Shown here piece after piece: positions 1-11,463 of a stretch of 64,000 nt of DNA. The DNA is from Triplophysa rosa (Eukaryota; Chordata; Actinopteri; Cypriniformes; Nemacheilidae). The position numbers and the translations under genes were made by a program. Where the stretch lies: assembly GCF_024868665.1 (NCBI RefSeq), contig NC_079908.1, forward strand, positions 2,106,702-2,170,701. Reading direction: 5' to 3'. Under the pieces are notes generated by a model, which was not told where the DNA came from, did no database searches, and saw nothing but the letters and a program-made list of their open reading frames with translations. Every line of letters begins with the position of its first letter. Position 1 is the first letter of the stretch.

Positions 1-226
1 ATTTCTTTTCTTTATAACTCTTTGTGTGTGTGTGTTTATCTAGATAATTTATGACTCCAACCCCCAACTTTCTCTGTTCTCCCTGCCTGCCACAGCAACC
101 CCCCACTGAGCGAAACAGAAAGCACACGACAAAATCACACAGCCCAATGAAACAAATGAAAGAAAACACTTATTGATTATATTGATATTTAAATCATACT
201 TTTATCTGAAAAATATTCCCACATAA
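1..226. repeat. Dispersed repeat, copy 1 (cut by window edge)
   Basis: This stretch is repeated in the same orientation at about 32884-33108. Shared parts include a GT-rich run, a segment reading CTAGATAATTTATGACTCC and a shared end near ATATTCCCACA. It could be the end of an LTR or a DNA transposon. The left part lies outside the window, so the class is unknown. Confidence 0.6.
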
Positions 227-1900
227 TATAGATAAGTGAAATACATCGTATTGTTAAAATACTATATATTAAACACGTAACGGTGTTATAATCATGGATT
301 ACAGTTCCCCGTCGCTACGACGGATTTCCGTTAATTGCAGCGAGTCTACGACGGATTTCCGTCAATTGCAGGGTTCCAGCCTGTCCTTAATGTCTTAAAT
401 TCACTCTTCATAATGTTGTTAACCCTTTGACGCATACGATCACACCGGTGTGATTAGAACATTCAGCGCTTTGGCTGGCACTGAGCCAGAGACAGACTCA
501 ATCCTGTCATATATCACAACTATGCAGTGCTTTCAACCACATAATGTTTAATTTAGCCTTCAGACATATACACGTGCCTACAAGCACAAAATACATTTAG
601 AGATTGCATAATACACACTGATGTCTATGAAAGCGGCAATAACAATTTCCTCAAATGTAGTTTGACGGATGTTTTATTCAGATCAGACACAGTATCTGCA
701 ATTTAAGCAATTGTTAAGATCACTCAATTCTTCTACCAGTTCACCAGGCACTTACGTTTGTGTTTTAAAGAGAAGTGGAAGAATTCACGTGACGTAAATC
801 CGACAGACCTCAGACCACGGCAGAAACAAACATGGCGGCGCCCGCTTATAGCTCAACTAACGCGATCATTATAAAATGTTTAAACAACAAAACACATTCA
901 CATGCACATACAGTATTTGACAATCGGAATGTCAGATATTTCATGACATAGTTAACAGTTTGTGAATTTTTTTGAGTAAAAAAGAAAAATGATGTAAAAG
1001 CAATGCATCAGTCATACAGCTGCTGTGGCTCTGCGGTGTGTCACGTGATAAGCAGTGCCGCGACCGCCATGGAAATGTTAAAGTGATAGGCTACCTTCTT
1101 AAAAGGATCCCTGGGTATAGAGCGATGTATGGCTTAATATATGAACAATGGCATTGACTTTATAATTGTGAAATAAAAAAACAGTGTAACTGGCACAGTA
1201 TTCATAAACTTATGAATAAAAAATATTTTTACTTGGAGACCACCATTTTTTTGCGTCAGAATCTGTGATGTCAAATGGTTGCGACCTAAACTTGTTCTCT
1301 TTCGCAACAGCGAAGCACACACGTTTTCCATATATAACAGTAAAATATGACACGTAAAACATAAGATCAGATATACAAACACACAGGGACAGTAGGTGGC
1401 GGTATGTCCTCTTGACACAAGCCAGCCTGCCAGCCATAAAAGAAGAACGCGTTCAGTAGACGTCTGTTCAAGGTGAGCGTGCGTTAAATCATAGCTTTAA
1501 ACTACCGCCTTTGAGACATTTAAGAGTATTTAAGACATCAGCATCCACCATAAAAGTATACTTTATACATTATGAGAATATACTGATAAACAGAATAATA
1601 ATGCTTGCGGTTTGGTTATTTATTTTGTATTAGAGCACACGTGAATATTATCCCCCGTCAGCTAATGACCGAGGGAGACAATAACGTTAGGCTGACAAAC
1701 AATATTAAAATGTAGGAAAATACACCAAATAGCGTCTTTATTTTCTTTCTTTCTTTTAGCATTATATAAAAGGAGGAGCGACAACAGTGAAGGACGAGAG
1801 AGAACCAGGCCTGGAATTTACGTTATGTTTTATTATGCGTGACCGGCAGTCGACCGTGAGGGAGCTGCCGGCATTTTACTTTTGTTCGCTTTCGAGAGAG
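227..1900. other. Intergenic, no gene recognised
   Basis: No coding exon is recognised here. Visible features are a two-copy tandem repeat near 312-380 sharing a CTACGACGGATTTCCGT core, a possible CRE/E-box-like CACGTGACGTAA near 787, a GC-rich ATGGCGGCGCCCGC patch near 832, and a splice-donor-like CAAGGTGAGC near 1470 that follows a TATA-like CATAAAAGA. These hint at promoter DNA, but nothing ties them to a gene in the window. Confidence 0.35.
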
Positions 1901-1908
1901 GTCTCTCT

Positions 1909-2090
1909 ACATTGCGTGAAACGCTAGGGGGAATCCCCTTCTCCAACCTTTACTGAATCCTTATTGAATAACACCAGTGAAAATAAAATGTAACTGGCCA
2001 ATGCCGGTCAAGATGGCGCTTAGGGGCATGCGCCACCCCTATATAACTCGCCGTCTGGACCGCATTCCTCAGAATTCCCCTTCACTCACC
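1909..2090 (+). repeat. DIRS left inverted terminal repeat / leader
   Basis: The segment includes ACATTGCGTGAAACGCTAGG and continues through TATATAACTCGCCGTCTGG. It matches the reverse complement of about 9375-9526. The right copy extends about 40 bases further out, so the left end looks truncated. It contains a TATA-like TATATAACTC near 2040, just upstream of gag. Confidence 0.8.
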
Positions 2091-2161
2091 TTTTGCATGC
2101 TGTTGAGGATACGCTTCAGAGAAGAGGACTTCATCGGATCCTTCTGCTCGTGTGTTCCGGT

Positions 2162-3484
2162 ATGCCGATATGCAATTTATGTTCGAGGCCCATCGACCCG
2201 CAGGACACGCACTCACACTGCGTGCTCTGCCTGGGTCTGGCCCATGCAGAGGGGGCTCTCTCTGAGTCTAACTGCCCGCACTGCGAAGACCTTTCGGTGC
2301 GGGTGCTTAAGGCTCGGAGAGTCACCGCCCTCTGAGATTTTGTTAGGCAGCGTCCCGCCACCGCCAGCGAGCCGCTACGGAGATGATCCGGTTTGTCGCA
2401 TCGGGAGATGAAGACGAGCTTATGTCGCTGGCGGCTTCGGACAGGGATCTGTCGGGGTCAGAGGAGCTAGCGACGTCGGAGAAGGAGCGGGCAGAGTGGG
2501 ATGCCCCTCCCGGGCTTCACGAAGAGCTCGTCCGTGTTCTCACCAGGGCCGTACAAGACCTTGGCCTCGAGTGGAACTCCCCCGACGAGCCAGCGAGGAG
2601 TAAGCTGGACACGTGGTTTCTTCAGCTGGGCCGCCGCCCAGAAGAAACGAGCGCCTTATTTCCCAGATGTCCACGAGGAGGTCGTCAAAGCGTGGTCTGC
2701 GCCCCAGTCGGCGCGCACCCATGCCTCAGGATCGGCCATTTTCTCCCTGGTGGATAGGGCGGAAGCCCGCGGCTATGCGTGCATTCCCGCCGTCAAGCAG
2801 GTGATTGCGGCGCACCTGGGTCCATCTTCGTCATCGCTGCGATCCGAGGCGGTGCTGCCATCTAAACCGTGCCGGATGACCGGCCACATAGCAGAGAAGG
2901 CGTATGCTGCTTCTGGGGAGGCTGCCTCTGCTCTACACACCATGGCGGTCCTCCAGGTTTTCCAGCCTCAGCTGCTGCATTCTCTGGACGGGGAAGAACC
3001 TAACCCGGACGGCGTTAAGGACCTGCGCGCGGCCACGGATTTCGCGCTCATGGCCACTAAGCGCACAGCCCAAGCCATCGGCCGCACCATGGGCTTCATG
3101 GTTGCGCTCCACCGTCACCTGTGGCTGACGCTCATGGATCTCAAGGAGGCAGACAAGAGAGCCCTCCTGAACGCTCCATTGTCTCCCTCTGGTCTATTCG
3201 GGGACGCCGTGGATGCCGTCATCCAGCGTTTCACGGAGGACTAGAAGCACTTGTGCGCTTTGAGCCAGGTACTCCAGCTGTCTTCGCACCACCGATCCTC
3301 ATCTGCGCGCTCGGCGCAGAGACCGGTGAAGCAGCCCACGCTCGCGGCCCTCTCCGCTGCCGCAGCTCCCGGACCGGCAGTTCGCCCCAAACAGTGGCGA
3401 GACATGCCCAGGAAGCGCCACGGCCCGGGGAAGGATCGTCGCCCAAGGGGAGGTTCGGCGTCGGGGCCGAATCCGAGTTCCTGA
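2162..3484 (+). pseudogene. DIRS gag-like protein, broken
   Basis: The reading begins with MPICNLC and carries cysteine pairs CNLC, CVLC and CPHC in about the first 45 residues, as in the gag of fish DIRS elements. The frame closes near 2335, resumes in another frame from about 2383, shifts again near 2620-2640, and then runs as a helical gag domain to a TAG at 3242-3244. Beyond the stop the same frame continues with a basic, proline-rich tail to about 3484. Gag would package element RNA. With two frame changes and one stop this copy cannot make a full protein. The start is chosen at the first ATG before the cysteine cluster. Confidence 0.7.
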
Positions 3485-3879
3485 CGAGTTCGCTGGGAGG
3501 AGGAACGTGCTCGACGGGGGACCTCCCGCAAAGAGCCTAGGTTCTCGCCTTCCCCCTAGCGGTTGCAGGCAACACAGAGAACGATTATGTTATGGATGTT
3601 GTTGTGTCAAATGTAATAAAAATGCACACATTTTCACAATCAGAGCATCTTCCTCCTCTGATGAACGCAGCAAGCTCGCCACCTCCATGCCGCAAGCTGC
3701 TGTTGTCTCATCCTGTGCCAAGCTGGTCGCACCCCCGGCTTATGTCCCGTCTCATACTCTGGTTACCGCGAGTCAGAGCTCTCTCGGCGGAGCTTGGAGC
3801 GGCGGTCGTACGCCGCCGCTGAGTCCGCCGACGGCGGTTTCCCCCTCGCACGGGATAACCCGGAGAGTGCAGAATGAGA

Positions 3880-5290
3880 CGTTGCGTCCCTTGCAGGTTT
3901 GCAAGGAAGCATGGCAGTCCATCCTGGGTATCTCGCCCTGGGTGCTGAATATAGTAGAGAACGGCTACTCGCTCCTGTTTCGGCGCAGGCCGCCCCGCTT
4001 CAATGGTGTGGTCCGTAGTCTCCCCGCGGAATATACCGCTGTTGAGACAGGAGATCGACAGCCTCCTCGCGAAGCAAGCGATAGAGGCAGTCCCCTCAAG
4101 CGAGAGAGAGAGCGGGTTCTACAGCCGCTATTTTGTCGTTCCAAAGAGAGATGGGGGCTTCCGGCCGATTCTAGACCTGAGACCCATCAATCGTGCGCTG
4201 TACAAACGCGCTTTCAGAATGTTGACGATAAAACAGATCCTCGCGCTGACTCGGCCCGGGGACTGGTTTATTTCAGTGGATCTAAAAGATGCATACTTTC
4301 ATATTCAAATAGCCCCTCGCCACAGGCGCTTTCTGAGGTTTGCATTCGAGGGCACCACTTTTACAAAGATAGTGGATGCGGCTTTATCCCCTCTGAGAGC
4401 GAGCGGTATGCGCATTCTGAATTATTTGGACGATTGGCTAGTTTTAGCCCACTTGCAAGAGATGCTCAATGCCCATGTATGCAGGCTCCTTTCGCACATG
4501 AAAGCCTTGGGGCTGTGTGTGAACAGACAGAAGAGTGTGCTTCTCCCCAGCCGGTCGATCATGTATTTGGGAGTGTGCTTAGACTCAATCACCATGCGCG
4601 CTCATCTGAGCCCAGAGCGCGTTCAACGTATCACGTCGACCTTGAGCCTTTTCAGTCTGGGACGTCCCGTCTCACTAAAAGTGTTTCAGAGGCTTCTGGG
4701 GCTGATGGCGTCAGCAACCGCAGTGTGCCACCTCGGTTTGTTGTTCATGCGTCCCCTCCAGCTCTGGCTGAGGTCCCGCGTGCCGAGAAATGCTTGGTTA
4801 GCGGGGCACGTGAGAGTCGCGGTAACACGCGGATGTCTAAACACCCTGAAGCCTTGGCGTAACCGACATGTATCGCCGCGGTGTCCAGTTGGGTCTTATA
4901 ACAGGGCAGAAAGTGGTTACGACGGACGCGTCTCTGACGGAATGGGGAGCCCTGTGTGATGGCGCCCCGGCCTCGGGCTCCTGGTTGGAGTCAGAGAGAC
5001 AGTGGCATATCAACCGCTTAGAGTTGAAAGCGGTTTTCTTGGCCCTCAAGTGCTTTCTCCCGCAGATCGAGTCGCAACATGTACTGATTCGTACGGACAA
5101 CACGTCAGTAGTGTCATACATAAATTGACAGGGCGGTGTCCGTTCACCAGCCCTCTTCGAGCAGGCGGTGCAACTCCTCCTTTGGGCCGATCGTCAGCTG
5201 CTCTCCATCAGGACGATGCATGTGCCAGGTCAGATGAACTGCGGAGCGGACATGCTGTCGAGGGACGGCCCCCCTCACGGGGAATGGAGG
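3880..5290 (+). pseudogene. DIRS reverse transcriptase - RNase H, broken
   Basis: RT begins in one frame near 3898 (residues CKEAWQSILGISPW), shifts near 4000, and continues with FVVPKRDGGFRPILDLRPIN, the ISVDLKDAYFHI block and the YLDDWL catalytic motif (about 4420-4437). Around 4359 the text jumps from FEGTTF directly to TKIVDAALS. The family's conserved LPFGL-type block expected in between is missing, so about 15-20 residues of the palm are deleted. A frameshift near 4860 leads into RNase H, with TTDAS, LELKAV, LIRTDNT and HVPGQMNCGADMLSR. RT copies the element RNA and RNase H removes it. This copy should be inactive. Confidence 0.8.
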
Positions 5291-6290
5291 TTGAACCCTC
5301 ATTCAGTAAACTTGATCTGGGATCGGTTCGGAAAAGCGGATGTCGATCTTTTCGCGACGGAGAAGAATACGCATTGCCCTCTGTTCTTCTTCCTGTCGAG
5401 CTCTCCGCTGCGGGGGGATGTGCTCACGAGCCCGTGGCCGAGAGCCAGCCTCTATGCATTTCCACCAGTGAAGATTTTACCGTTGGTGCTATGCAAAATC
5501 AGAACAGAGAAAGCTGCCGTGACGCTGATCGCCCCGAGATGGACGAATCAGCCATGGTTTCCCGACCTAATAGAGCTGCTGGCAGCGCCTCCGAGGCCGA
5601 TTCAGCTGAGGAGGGATCTGCTGACCCAAGCGAGCGGCACAATCTGGCACCGGGGGCAGGGAGCCCTGGGGAGTTTAGCGAGTCGTGCCATGGATACTAT
5701 CACAGAGTCGCGAGCTCCCTCTACGAGGCACCTTTACGCTTGTAAATGGGCAGTTTTTGTAAAATGGTGCGGGGAAAACGGGCTCGATCCGGAGCTATGC
5801 CCCGTATCTGACATTCTAGCCTTTCTGCAGCAGCGCTTAGACGCCGGCAGCTCGCCGTCTACGCTGAAAGTTTATGTATGAAAGCCGCTTTTCACCCTCC
5901 GATTGACGGTCGCTCGGTAGGCAAGCATACTTGGGTGGTGAGATTTTTACGGGGCGCGAGACGACTAAACCCCCCTCGCCCTCCTACGGTGCCGCCCTGG
6001 GACCTAGCCTTGGTTTTAAAGGCGCTTTCACTTCCTCCGTTCGAGCCCTTGCAATCATCGGGACTGCGGGAGCCAGTCAGGGCTTGGACTGCCCGATCGA
6101 TCTTAGGGCTCACTCTACTAGAGCTGTGGCCTCTTCATGGGCTTGGTCGAGAGGGGTGTCTGTTCAGGACATTTGTGCAGCAGCAGGCTGGTCTTCGCAG
6201 AATACCTTCGCCAGATTTTACAGGCTGGATGTGTCCTCCTAGCGGCACAAGTGCTGTCTGTTTCGGCACCACCCACAGCTGCCTGTAGCG
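5291..6290 (+). pseudogene. DIRS tyrosine recombinase, first copy, internally deleted
   Basis: An open frame from 5168 to 5881 links the RNase H end to the recombinase N-terminal core-binding part (residues APSTRHLYACKWAVFVKWC near 5712-5770). It continues as FLRGARRLNPP and FEPLQSS up to about 6057, then jumps at about 6075 to the C-terminal catalytic box. The box has AHSTRAVASSWA (histidine and arginine), GWSSQNTF and FARFY with the nucleophilic tyrosine. The middle of the catalytic domain, about 110-130 residues by comparison with the 8160-8670 copy, is absent. DIRS recombinases integrate circular DNA without target duplications. Confidence 0.75.
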
Positions 6291-6807
6291 ACTAAACGGC
6301 TTAGCTATGCTGTGCTCAGCTAGGTCGTATAGGCGGTGGGGGAGGTGTAGCGTCTACGCCTATGAGCCGGTAGACGACGCTTTCTGCATAGCTTGGATCA
6401 GTATGTATTGTGACTTGAGACGGTGATGCGGAATGACAGTATTTGTTTTCGCCCCGTTCAATTCCACTCGTCGAGCTACTAGGTGTCCTTTTTTGACGGC
6501 AGGGCAACCTGCCTCCGGCAGTTCTTATTAGCAGGCGCCCAGCTATTCCGTGCGCTGCTATCTATCGCCCTTAACATCATTTCTTTGCTGTATGTCCTGG
6601 CGCTCTAAACCTAGCGCGGCATCACAGCTCAGTTCACACTAAAAAGTAAGTGGTATGCAAATTTTTGCCAAAACTTAGTACCAATCGGATTGGCTCCCGC
6701 TTGCACGGGATCCAATGGGCTTGATACTCATGCTCAAGGTTACGCCCTGTGGCTGAAGGGGGAGGTTTTTCTCCTCTTTTATCCTGATCATGCGGGGGAG
6801 CGCTAGT
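6291..6807 (+). mobile_element. DIRS 3' region, first copy
   Basis: This noncoding tail is near identical to 8675-9215. Shared blocks include CGTTCAATTCCACTCGTCG and CTAGCGCGGCATCACAGC. It ends abruptly at about 6800, where sequence of a different DIRS family begins. Confidence 0.75.
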
Positions 6808-7325
6808 TCCCTTTCTGTCAGTCTCTCGACGTTGTGTCGAACCGACAGAATGGGGTTTGTCTTGAGAACCTATCATCTTCTGAGTATTTAGAAAAGGCCA
6901 ATGAAAATTGGCGAATGAAATTTGCATGCCGGACTCCTCCCCGCATGTCCGGGTATAAGAGGGAAGCTGGCGTGCTCATTCATTCACCTTTTGTTCTTCA
7001 GAGCCTACGCATCTGATGAGCTTCTCTACGATCTTTGGTGATCATTTTGCTCCTGGAATCTTCGACGTGATACAGCGGACGGTCCCTTCCTGCAGTGACT
7101 CTCCCCTGGGCGTCTCGGCAGTTCCGGAGGTGTTCGAGCAAATTTCCTTTTCTAAAAGAGCAAATTTCTCCAGTGTGGCTTGTCCCGGTGTTCTCATGGG
7201 TGCAACACACTCATCGAGGAGGGGGACGGACACGATGCCTCCTTCCAGTACGCTGGGGCAGACGTTGTGGATACGTCCTGCCCACACTGCGGAATCGGCC
7301 CGCATGGCTTAACCACGTGGCAGTA
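6808..7325 (+). mobile_element. Second DIRS family: leader and gag start
   Basis: The leader, with TTGTGTCGAACCGACAG, is the same family as 20040-20215, 20320-20372 and the inverted copy 28306-28401. A gag-like frame follows with cysteines grouped as CGLSRC, CNTL and CPHC (about 7177-7290), ending in a stop near 7325. Only the 5' part is present. It sits directly on the truncated tail of the first element. Confidence 0.65.
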
Positions 7326-8159
7326 GAAGTCCATTGTTCCATCCTTTCCCCCGGGGGGGAGGGCAGTCTCCGAAGAGACGAGAGGAAGAGACGAAGCCGG
7401 AAGAGAAGTGAGAAAGAGGAAGAGAAGTGAGAAAGAGGAAGAGAGCAGGCTCGATATTTAAACTCACGAGAGGGCAGGCCCACCTGAGTTTGAATCGACC
7501 AATCAGAGTTGAGCAGGGAAGAGGTTCTTTGTCCACTCAACAGCTAATTTGCATCTTTATGACCTCCTGGCAACTTTACAATAATACCATTCCAAATTAT
7601 AACAATGAAAAGAGAATGTTCTATGGTCACACAATATATGTAAACAAGGAGGAATTGTAAAGACAAACATTTAGATGTCAAAAATGGACAGGTTTGAATT
7701 GCAACAAGTCATGATTCATTCAGATGGAACGCATACAAACAAAGCCTAAATTAAACTTGTATATCTAACTGTGACCGACTATTTAAAATGGCACGAGCGC
7801 CAACACACAACCTAGATAGTTAGATATATGTATAGACAAGGACAGTTTAATCACATAAGTTCCTATTGTCAGGGACATTTCTCTGGTTAGCCTCAGATGT
7901 TAAGTTAGAGATGAGACAAAGACTTCTAACCAATGCTTTGAAGCATAGGGGTCGTAAATATCCAACAGAGAGACAAAACGTTATCAAAACTCTAAAACCA
8001 GACCCCTGGAGCCAGGTTTTTGCTATGGTCTTTTGATGATGATAGCAAAAGAAACCAGGACAAAAGGGAGTGGGGGAGTTTATGGCTCTTCTTTCAATGA
8101 CTCCGACCATTTGGCTTATGCTAAATTCTCTACACTGCTAAGCGTGTAGCTTAAGCGTG
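7326..8159. other. Unrecognised insert between DIRS copies
   Basis: No coding potential is recognised. A short purine-rich direct repeat based on GAGAAGTGAGAAAGAGGAA lies at about 7402-7445. The rest is AT-rich. Confidence 0.4.
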
Positions 8160-8675
8160 TATACACGCGCTGTCTATCGATGATGCCTGCATGCGGTTCG
8201 GACCTAACGACTGCAGCGTCACGCTCAAACCTAAAGTGGGTTATGTGCCTAAGTCGCTCTCAAAACCGTTTAGAGTGCAAGTTATATCCCTGTCTGCTTT
8301 CTCCCCGGAGCCGCCAGTCTCGCAGGATTACGCTCAGCGCGCACTGTGCCCGGTGCAAGGTTTGAGGATTTACATTGAGCGGTCTGCTGCGTTCAGACAG
8401 TCTGACCAGCTGTTCGTTTGCTACGGTGGACCAGCTCATGGACGTCCGGTTTCAAAGCAGCGGTTGTCTCATTGGATAACAGACGCGATAGCGCTGGCAT
8501 ACGCCAGTCAGGGCTTGGACTGCCCGATCGATCTTAGGGCCCACTCTACTAGAGCTGTGACCTCTTCATGGGCTTGGTCGAGAGGGGTGTCTGTTCAGGA
8601 CATTTGTGCAGCAGCGGCTGGTCTTTGCAGAATACCTTCGCCAGATATTACAGGCTGGATGTGTCCTTTCTAGCG
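8160..8675 (+). pseudogene. DIRS tyrosine recombinase, second copy of C-terminal half
   Basis: The frame opens with a stretch ending DACMRFG, runs through LKPKVGYVPKSLSKPF and LFVCYGG, and reaches AHSTRAVTSSWAW, the His-x-x-Arg box. Compared with the copy at 6103-6240, one base is missing in the alanine run near 8610. The tryptophan and tyrosine motifs (FARYY) therefore fall into another frame. This segment supplies the catalytic middle that the first copy lacks. Confidence 0.75.
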
Positions 8676-9262
8676 GCACAAGTGCTGCATGTTTCGGCAC
8701 CACCCACAGCTGCCTAATCGCTGATTGCCGAGTCGATACAGCATATCCGTCACCCCCTCAACATCGTAGATGCGGATACTTGGCCATCTGCTGCGAAAGA
8801 CGTATCGAACCATCAGTATGTATTGCGACTTGAGACAGTTATGCGGAATGACAGTATTTGTTTTCGCCCCGTTCAATTCCACTCGTCGAGCTACTAGGTG
8901 TCCTTTTTCTCCGGCGGGGGCAACCTGCCTCCGGCAGTTCTTATTAGCAGGCACCCAGCTATTCCGTGCACTGCTATCTATCACCCTTAACATCATTTAT
9001 TTGCTGTATGTCCTGCCGCTCTAAACCTAGCGCGGCATCACAGCTCAGTTCACACTAAAAAGTAAAATTTTTGCCAAAACTTAGGACCGATCGGATTGGC
9101 TCCCACTTGCGCGGGATCCAATGGGCTTGATACTCGTGCTCGAGGCTACGCCCTGTGGCTGAAGGAGGAGGTTTTTCTCCTCTTTTATCCTGATCATGCG
9201 GGGGAGAAAGAGTTTTCACTCTTTGCTGCTCTCACGGCGTGAATTTATTCGGTTCCCCTAGC
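8676..9262 (+). mobile_element. DIRS 3' region, second copy
   Basis: A noncoding tail parallel to 6291-6800. It continues past the point where the first copy breaks off and leads into the terminal foldback. Confidence 0.7.
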
Positions 9263-9561
9263 GTCGTAACCTCGGTTCCCTGAGAGGAGGGAATGAGACA
9301 TTGCGTAAACTGCCCTGCTCGCGTGCTCAGATCGTCGCGCTGTAATGTTTCAGTCGTAAGATTCTGAGGAATGCGGTCCAGACGGCGAGTTATATAGGGG
9401 TGGCGCACGCCCCTAAGCGCCATCTTGACCGGCATTGGCCAGTTACATTTTATTTTCACTGGTGTTATTCAATAAGGATTCAGCAAAGTTTGGCGAAGGA
9501 GATTCCCCTAGCGTTGCACGCAATGTCTCGTTCCCTCCTCTCAGGGAACCGAGGTTACGAC
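9263..9561 (+). repeat. DIRS right end: internal complementary region plus inverted terminal repeat
   Basis: Positions 9263-9306 and 9518-9561 are reverse complements over 44 bases with one mismatch (core GTAACCTCGGTTCCCTGAGA). About 210 bases separate them. Known DIRS elements carry an internal complementary region beside the right repeat that matches the outer element ends and is used to rebuild termini through a circle. The layout here fits that. Confidence 0.75.
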
Positions 9562-9566
9562 AGTAA

Positions 9567-10422
9567 CCGGAGACGTTTTGAAAACCATGTTTTTTGTAAA
9601 AACCATAGTGAACGATGGTTACTGTAGTAACCATGGTTTTGCCCCAAGTAATCAATGCACCAAAAAACCATGGTTACTACACTTGTACCACAAAAAAAAA
9701 ACATGTTTAATTTTCGTAAGGGAATGACTACTGCATCACTCATGGGGTGGCATTTGTGTTCGTGTTGTAACCTTTTCTTTTTCTGTAATAAAACCTGCAT
9801 ATTCGTGCAACGACATGTTCCAAAGACATCAACAGAACGGTTAATCATACTACTCCATAGCTTCCACTTCCGGGTCACTACAAACAAACTGCACAAATAG
9901 AGACTTTTTCACACGTGTATTTTAATTCCAGATTACCATTTATAAACACAATTGAAAAAAATGGACAACGGGTTTTTTTTTCGTTTCCCGTTTTCTATAA
10001 TCAACGCAAAAAAAAGCTTGATGCCCGATTTTGTTTTTCTAATTTCAAAATGAAAATCCGTTGGCCGCTAAGTACACGGACCCACAAGTAACACTCGCAC
10101 CTGTTCCTGAAGGAGACCGTTCTGACTGAGACCAAAATCGCGGAGCATCGCCATCTAATGGACAAACACGCAAAACACTTTGGGCCGTAACACATGTATT
10201 ACATTTTTAGTTTATGAAAGAAAAAATAACTTTAGACCAAGAGCAAAAGTCATGTATGCTTTACCAAAACAACATCTAGACTTTCAAATTGTAAAAATGG
10301 TTAAGTGTCTATTAAATAACGTCTATCTAATACTGTATGTGCTTTCCTGTTTGCTTTCTGTTGCGCCAATAGGCTTAAGTTCACTTGACTTTAACCCAAC
10401 CCATCTACTTGTGCTCGAGTAG
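9567..10422. other. Intergenic, MITE-like palindromes
   Basis: Positions 9580-9720 are rich in partly palindromic ACCATGGTT units, as in small nonautonomous DNA transposons. No gene is recognised. A CCAAT-like CGCCAATAGG near 10364 precedes the possible first exon of the downstream gene. Confidence 0.35.
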
Positions 10423-10488
10423 GGAAACCGGTAAGACTTGAGACACAGAAAACACCGTCTCATTAGGAACACCTCACGCTTGCTTCAA
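10423..10488 (+). promoter_or_regulatory. Possible noncoding first exon of the ARAP-like gene
   Basis: A short stretch ends at a strong splice donor (CTTCAAGGTAAGTA, near 10484-10497). The first recognised coding exon starts right after an acceptor at 11463, so an upstream exon must exist and this is a candidate. It has no long open frame. An upstream coding exon outside the window is equally possible. Confidence 0.3.
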
Positions 10489-11463
10489 GGTAAGTAAAAG
10501 CCTCTAAAAGTATTTTTAATGTGATCTGTTTTATTTGATTTAACTTTAGTGAGCATTGACCGCCTCTTTTTAACACCAGCCCAAATGAACTCAAATGAAA
10601 ACATTTTGTTTTATAAGTATTACTATGGAAGAACTATCCATAAATGTTTTGGCCTTTGATATATGTAACGTGAAATATTGACATGTAAAAAATTTTATAT
10701 CAGCAACACACAATTGGAGGTGCGGTAGTTTTATATATGCAATTGACAGTCAGTCTTAATCTTGGTGCTTACATTCTTTACCTATCATGAAATCTTGACA
10801 ACATTCATGAAACCGCCAGGGTTGAGGAGTAACGGCATTAAGTAATCAGGATACAAAAACGAGTTACTGTCTATAATTCGTTACATTAAGATTACAGTGG
10901 TTTCATTTAAAACTGAAATAAATCAGTAATTTGGCACAATAACAAGTATTTTTGAGTGCTGCTTGGTTATACAGTAATCCCTGGTTCTGTTGTCAGTAAT
11001 GACTCACGTGAGCCATCACCTCATCTCAGGCAGAATAAATTGCAGCTATTTGAGAAACCATGCTGCCCGCGGGAAAATGCTATCAATTTATGGAAAAAAA
11101 TGGGTTTGTTTTCAAAGAATGAACATGCAAACAACAGTGCAAACTAATATTCCTTCTAGCTGCAAAATAACACTTATTAAAGGTTACAACTATATGACAT
11201 TTTCTTAAACAGGTTATATTTTGCATCAAATATCTTACATTTTTGACCAAATCCATAATGTTTCTTTATATTTCATATTTGACTGTATTTATATATGTGA
11301 CATTGAAGGAATCCAAATGTAATCAGATTTCATTACTTTTACATTGTGGTGCTTTGATTAAGTTCCTGAATATTTTTAATGAAGTAAGTTTTAACTGTAA
11401 CGGAATATGTAACCCTCTCAAGTCTGGACACCGCTAAAAGAGAGGTACACTGTATCATTACAG

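Larger units (their letters stand above)
1909..9566 (+). mobile_element. DIRS-like tyrosine-recombinase retrotransposon, composite and decayed
   Basis: The order gag, reverse transcriptase, RNase H, tyrosine recombinase is that of DIRS elements, which encode no DDE integrase and have inverted terminal repeats. The left end (about 1909-2090) is repeated in reverse complement at about 9375-9526. The body is broken by frameshifts, stops, an RT deletion and a loss inside the recombinase. The recombinase C-terminus and 3' region occur twice (6075-6800 and 8502-9230). Between the copies lie a piece of another DIRS family (6808-7320) and about 0.8 kb of unrecognised DNA. The 1909-6057 and 8160-9566 parts may be one original element, since only a short recombinase stretch is missing between them. 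Confidence 0.85.

Noticed and set aside
2383..2757. Separate small gene within the gag region
   Set aside because: It is one frame of the broken DIRS gag and continues in the neighbouring frame.
3507..4862. 451-residue plus-strand frame
   Set aside because: Only its part up to about 4000 matches the RT start. The rest overlaps the true RT in another frame, so it is mainly a shadow.
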